A stretch of 24,378 bases of DNA from Fusobacteriaceae bacterium UBA2433 (GTDB taxonomy: Bacteria; Fusobacteriota; Fusobacteriia; Fusobacteriales; Fusobacteriaceae), in NCBI GenBank assembly GCA_002342785.1, contig DDQV01000171.1:54256-78633 (forward strand), read 5' to 3'. The translations under genes and the position numbers were made by a program. How positions within the stretch are numbered: the first letter of the stretch is position 1; every line of letters starts with the position of its first letter. The notes under the pieces were generated by a model that was not told the origin of the DNA, made no database searches, and saw nothing but the letters and a program-made list of their open reading frames with translations. This document shows positions 24,378 to 24,378 of the stretch, piece by piece.

Positions 24378-24378
24378 T

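Overview
The window looks like the chromosome of a very AT-rich Gram-negative bacterium, most likely a member of the Fusobacteriota (Fusobacterium, Cetobacterium or a relative). This placement is an inference. It rests on the low G+C, strong AGGAGG-type ribosome binding sites, heavy AGA/AAA/ATA codon use, a complete inner-membrane LPS-export set (so an outer membrane is present) and a fermentative citrate lyase. Twenty protein genes are supported: 17 on the + strand and 3 on the - strand. No rRNA, tRNA, CRISPR array, transposase or phage gene was seen.

Layout. Positions 1-724 are non-coding and repeat-rich: a 33-bp direct repeat pair, a pair of 18-bp ATCTGYGTAATYTGTGAC motifs, several GCCTTA..GGGTA motifs and a perfect DnaA-box match, followed by a promoter and a palindrome. 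Positions 725-7802 form one tight cluster: a DusB-type dihydrouridine synthase, mutS, a very long LptC/LptA(OstA)-like protein and lptB. Positions 7829-11090 hold alaS (own promoter, possible 19-codon leader ORF) and ruvX. Positions 11126-13430 hold secD-secF with a terminator. Positions 13465-20287 hold an RlmI-like methyltransferase, cvpA-like, lptF, lptG, an M16 peptidase, dut and rodA, nearly back to back. Positions 20395-21520 hold tsaC/sua5 with its own promoter and a small Met-rich protein of unknown function. A strong bidirectional terminator (21532-21570) separates these from the convergent citrate lyase genes citD-citE-citF on the - strand (24317 to 21584), whose cluster probably continues beyond the right edge.

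How the genes fit together. Most are housekeeping or envelope genes: LPS export (LptB, LptF, LptG and the periplasmic bridge protein), protein export (SecDF), wall elongation (RodA), and translation and genome quality (AlaS, Dus, RlmI-like, RuvX, TsaC, MutS, Dut). The citrate lyase genes are the only clearly catabolic ones. No wholly new multi-gene system was recognised. The best candidates for a second look are the single-chain 895-residue LPS bridge protein, the leader ORF overlapping the alaS start, the repeat-dense left intergenic region and the Met-rich 139-residue protein.
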